From positions 1 through 9,928 of the forward strand of contig JAHDCN010000096.1 of the NCBI GenBank assembly GCA_020629815.1: a stretch of 9,928 nt of DNA. The letters are read 5' to 3'. The notes beneath the pieces were generated by a model. The model worked only from the letters and a program-made list of their open reading frames with translations. It did not search any database and had not been told where the DNA came from. Positions 8,213-9,928 of this stretch are shown here, one piece after another. Source of the stretch: Verrucomicrobiota bacterium. GTDB lineage: Bacteria; Verrucomicrobiota; Verrucomicrobiia; Verrucomicrobiales; DEV007. Each line of letters begins with the position of its first letter. Position 1 is the first letter of the stretch. The translations under genes were made by a program, and so were the position numbers.

Positions 8213-9475
8213 TCAGGGCATGGGGAAGTTCTCGTTGATAGCGAGCACTTCCTGACGAATCGCTTCGAGCTGATCTGCATCATCGCGAGCTTCGATAGCA
8301 CGGTTGATCAAATCTCCGATTTGGTCCATCTCGGCTTCTTTCATCCCGCGAGTCGTCACAGCTGGAGTACCGATCCGGATACCGCCGCCTTTGAATGGAC
8401 TCTCGGTATCGAAAGGAATCGAGTTTTTGTTCACAGTGATCCCTGCTTTGTCGAGAGTCTCCTGAACAATCTTTCCATTCAACTCTTTCGGACGCAGATC
8501 GACCATAAACAAGTGGTTGTCAGTTCCTCCCGAAATAATCCGGTAGCCATGACCTTCCAAACGCGCTGCAAGAGTCTGGGCATTCTTAATGATTTGAGCC
8601 TGATATTCTTTGAAACCGGGCTGAAGCGCTTCGTGAAAGCAGACTGCCTTCGCAGCGATCACATGCATCAGAGGTCCGCCCTGAACACCGGGGAAAACAG
8701 TGGAGTCGATCTTCTTCGCCAGGTCTTCGTCGTTGGTCAAAATCAATCCGCCACGTGGACCACGCAGACTCTTATGAGTCGTGGTGGTGACAAAGTGGGC
8801 GTGCTCGATTGGAGATGGGTGAACACCAGCCGCAACGAGTCCGGCAATGTGCGCCATATCGACAAACAGCAGAGCATCGACCGAATCGGCAATCTCACGC
8901 ATGCGCTTGAAATCGATGGTCCGTGAATAGGCAGATGCACCGGCGGTGATCATCTTCGGCTGGTATTCTTTTGCCACTTCAGCCAACTGATCGTAGTCGA
9001 TTGTTTCCTCTACCTCTGAAACACCATAGTGTTTCACTTCGTAAAATTTGCCCGAGAAGTTGGCGAAGTGCCCGTGTGTCAGGTGACCGCCATGGCTCAG
9101 GTCCATGGTCAGGATTTTGTCACCCGGCTCCAGCACGCTGAAGTAAACAGCGGCATTCGCCTGCGATCCGGAGTGAGGCTGCACGTTGGCGAAGCCAGCT
9201 CCGAAAAGTTCCTTCGCTCTTTCAATCGCCAAATCTTCGGCCTTGTCGACATTCTCACAGCCGCCATACCAGCGCTTGCCGGGGTAACCCTCCGCATACT
9301 TATTGGTCAGGCAGCTACCTTGGGTTTGCTGAACTGCTTTGGAGGCAAAGTTTTCAGAGGCAATCAGCTCGATGTTGCCACTTTGACGCTCTTCTTCTTC
9401 CCGAATGATCGCAGCGATCTCCGGATCAACCGCGCCAAGATGAGGCGCCGTGACTGCAATCGAGCAGCTGTTCAT
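8213..9475 (-). other. glyA: GlyA (serine hydroxymethyltransferase) module of the fusion
   Basis: From Met144 to the stop is 420 residues, close to the 417 of E. coli GlyA. The order of conserved blocks is standard: ELIASEN (179-185), [14 protein letters not shown] (202-215, with Glu205, Tyr203 and Tyr213), PHSGSQAN (243-250), HGGHLTHG (271-278), FVDMAH (347-352), [14 protein letters not shown] (373-386, with Lys378 for pyridoxal phosphate), FPGVQGGP (404-411) and GIRIGTPA (508-515, with Arg510 for the substrate carboxylate). Trp212 replaces the first Tyr of the common YYGG motif, a mild change. The module looks fully active. Confidence 0.92.
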
Positions 9476-9904
9476 TTTGCCGACCCGACGAGCGTGCCGT
9501 CCATCGTTTTCAAACTCTGCACCCAACCAGGCATCGAGAAGCGCTCCGACTTCATCACCACTGGTTTTTGAACCAGCGAGGCAGAGAACATTGGTATTGT
9601 TGTGCACCCGGGTAATCGCAGCTGTTTCGGCATCCGTTACCACTGCGGCCTGCACTCCGGCAAAACGGTTGGCGGCAACGCTCATGCCAATACCACTGGT
9701 GCAGCACAAAACACCCAGATCACTTTTGCCCGTTGCAACCGCATTGGCGACCGAATTGGCGTAATCCGGATAATCGACCGAATCACCGGATTCCGGGCCG
9801 ATATCATTCACTTCATAGCCAGCGCCCTGCAGGTACTGAACGGCTGCCTGTTTCAGTTCAAATCCGCCGTGATCGGCTCCGATAATGATAGTTGGTTTGG
9901 ACAT
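8213..9904 (-). CDS. rpiB-glyA: Bifunctional ribose-5-phosphate isomerase B / serine hydroxymethyltransferase fusion (563 aa)
   Basis: One continuous frame encodes two complete enzymes. Residues 1 to about 145 are RpiB, which interconverts ribulose 5-phosphate and ribose 5-phosphate. Residues about 158-563 are GlyA, the pyridoxal-phosphate enzyme that converts serine and tetrahydrofolate to glycine and 5,10-methylenetetrahydrofolate. Key residues of both are present: Asp11, His12, Cys68 and His101 for RpiB, and the Schiff-base Lys378 (TTTTHKS), Asp349, His352 and Arg510 for GlyA. Only about a dozen residues link the domains. An in-frame Met144 at the junction (9473-9475) could in principle start a separate GlyA, but its upstream context is a weak ribosome site. 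The start at 9904 fits the RpiB family ([14 protein letters not shown]); only 24 bases upstream are visible. Ribose 5-phosphate (for PRPP), glycine and one-carbon units all feed purine synthesis, so the fusion makes metabolic sense; that link is inference. The enzyme should be cytoplasmic. Confidence 0.93.
   Translation of the reverse strand: MSKPTIIIGADHGGFELKQAAVQYLQGAGYEVNDIGPESGDSVDYPDYANSVANAVATGKSDLGVLCCTSGIGMSVAANRFAGVQAAVVTDAETAAITRVHNNTNVLCLAGSKTSGDEVGALLDAWLGAEFENDGRHARRVGKMNSCSIAVTAPHLGAVDPEIAAIIREEEERQSGNIELIASENFASKAVQQTQGSCLTNKYAEGYPGKRWYGGCENVDKAEDLAIERAKELFGAGFANVQPHSGSQANAAVYFSVLEPGDKILTMDLSHGGHLTHGHFANFSGKFYEVKHYGVSEVEETIDYDQLAEVAKEYQPKMITAGASAYSRTIDFKRMREIADSVDALLFVDMAHIAGLVAAGVHPSPIEHAHFVTTTTHKSLRGPRGGLILTNDEDLAKKIDSTVFPGVQGGPLMHVIAAKAVCFHEALQPGFKEYQAQIIKNAQTLAARLEGHGYRIISGGTDNHLFMVDLRPKELNGKIVQETLDKAGITVNKNSIPFDTESPFKGGGIRIGTPAVTTRGMKEAEMDQIGDLINRAIEARDDADQLEAIRQEVLAINENFPMP
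9476..9904 (-). other. rpiB: RpiB module of the fusion
   Basis: Residues 1-143 align along their whole length with E. coli RpiB as I recall it. [10 protein letters not shown] (6-15) holds the substrate-binding Asp11 and His12. CTSGIGMS (68-75) corresponds to the E. coli CGTGIGIS loop, with Cys68 matching catalytic Cys66. HNNTNVL (101-107) holds the His99 equivalent, and GRHARRV (135-141) is the phosphate-binding C-terminal block. The Cys-type active site resembles E. coli rather than the Glu-type mycobacterial enzymes. No catalytic residue looks lost, so isomerase activity is expected. Confidence 0.9.
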
Positions 9905-9928
9905 GGTTTTCCGTGATTGGATTTACGT

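Noticed and set aside
7964..8926. Plus-strand open frame of 320 codons
   Set aside because: It spans the antisense of the phosphatase and GlyA genes, both of which have strong family motifs on the minus strand.

Overview
The window looks like bacterial chromosome, most likely from a planctomycete. This placement is an inference. It rests on a very long exported macroglobulin-like protein with tetratricopeptide-like flanks, a secreted YHYH-domain protein, short intergenic gaps with weak or absent Shine-Dalgarno sites, and paired GC-rich palindromes between genes. No rRNA or other marker is present to confirm it. The window holds four protein genes, one of them cut by the left edge. I see no tRNA, rRNA, CRISPR array or transposase.

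Left part (1-1089): a minus-strand gene for a secreted YHYH-domain protein runs off the left edge. It is separated by a 133-bp divergent intergenic region from a giant plus-strand gene.

Centre (1090-7560): one uninterrupted gene encodes a 2156-residue exported protein. It has an N-terminal signal peptide, helical repeat-like regions near both ends, and a long beta-rich centre resembling macroglobulin (MG) and carboxypeptidase-regulatory-like domains. Two low-complexity linkers interrupt it, and there is no thioester motif. It probably acts in the periplasm or at the cell surface; its function is unknown.

Centre-right spacer (7561-7681): a 15-bp direct repeat is followed by two perfect hairpins that are also inverted copies of one another. 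This lies between the convergent giant gene and a phosphatase gene, and probably acts as a terminator or a REP/BIME-like element.

Right part (7682-9904): a minus-strand pair, probably one transcript. The first gene encodes in one frame a full-length ribose-5-phosphate isomerase B joined to a full-length serine hydroxymethyltransferase (RpiB-GlyA fusion). Sixty bases downstream is a low-molecular-weight protein-tyrosine-phosphatase family gene. The fusion links the pentose phosphate pathway (ribose 5-phosphate for PRPP) to one-carbon and glycine supply, both inputs to purine synthesis. A phosphatase of this family also sits near rpiB and glyA in Bacillus subtilis (ywlE, rpiB/ywlF, ywlG, glyA), so the fusion may descend from a similar gene cluster.

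The strongest candidates for novelty are the RpiB-GlyA fusion with its phosphatase neighbour, and the giant thioester-less macroglobulin-like protein.
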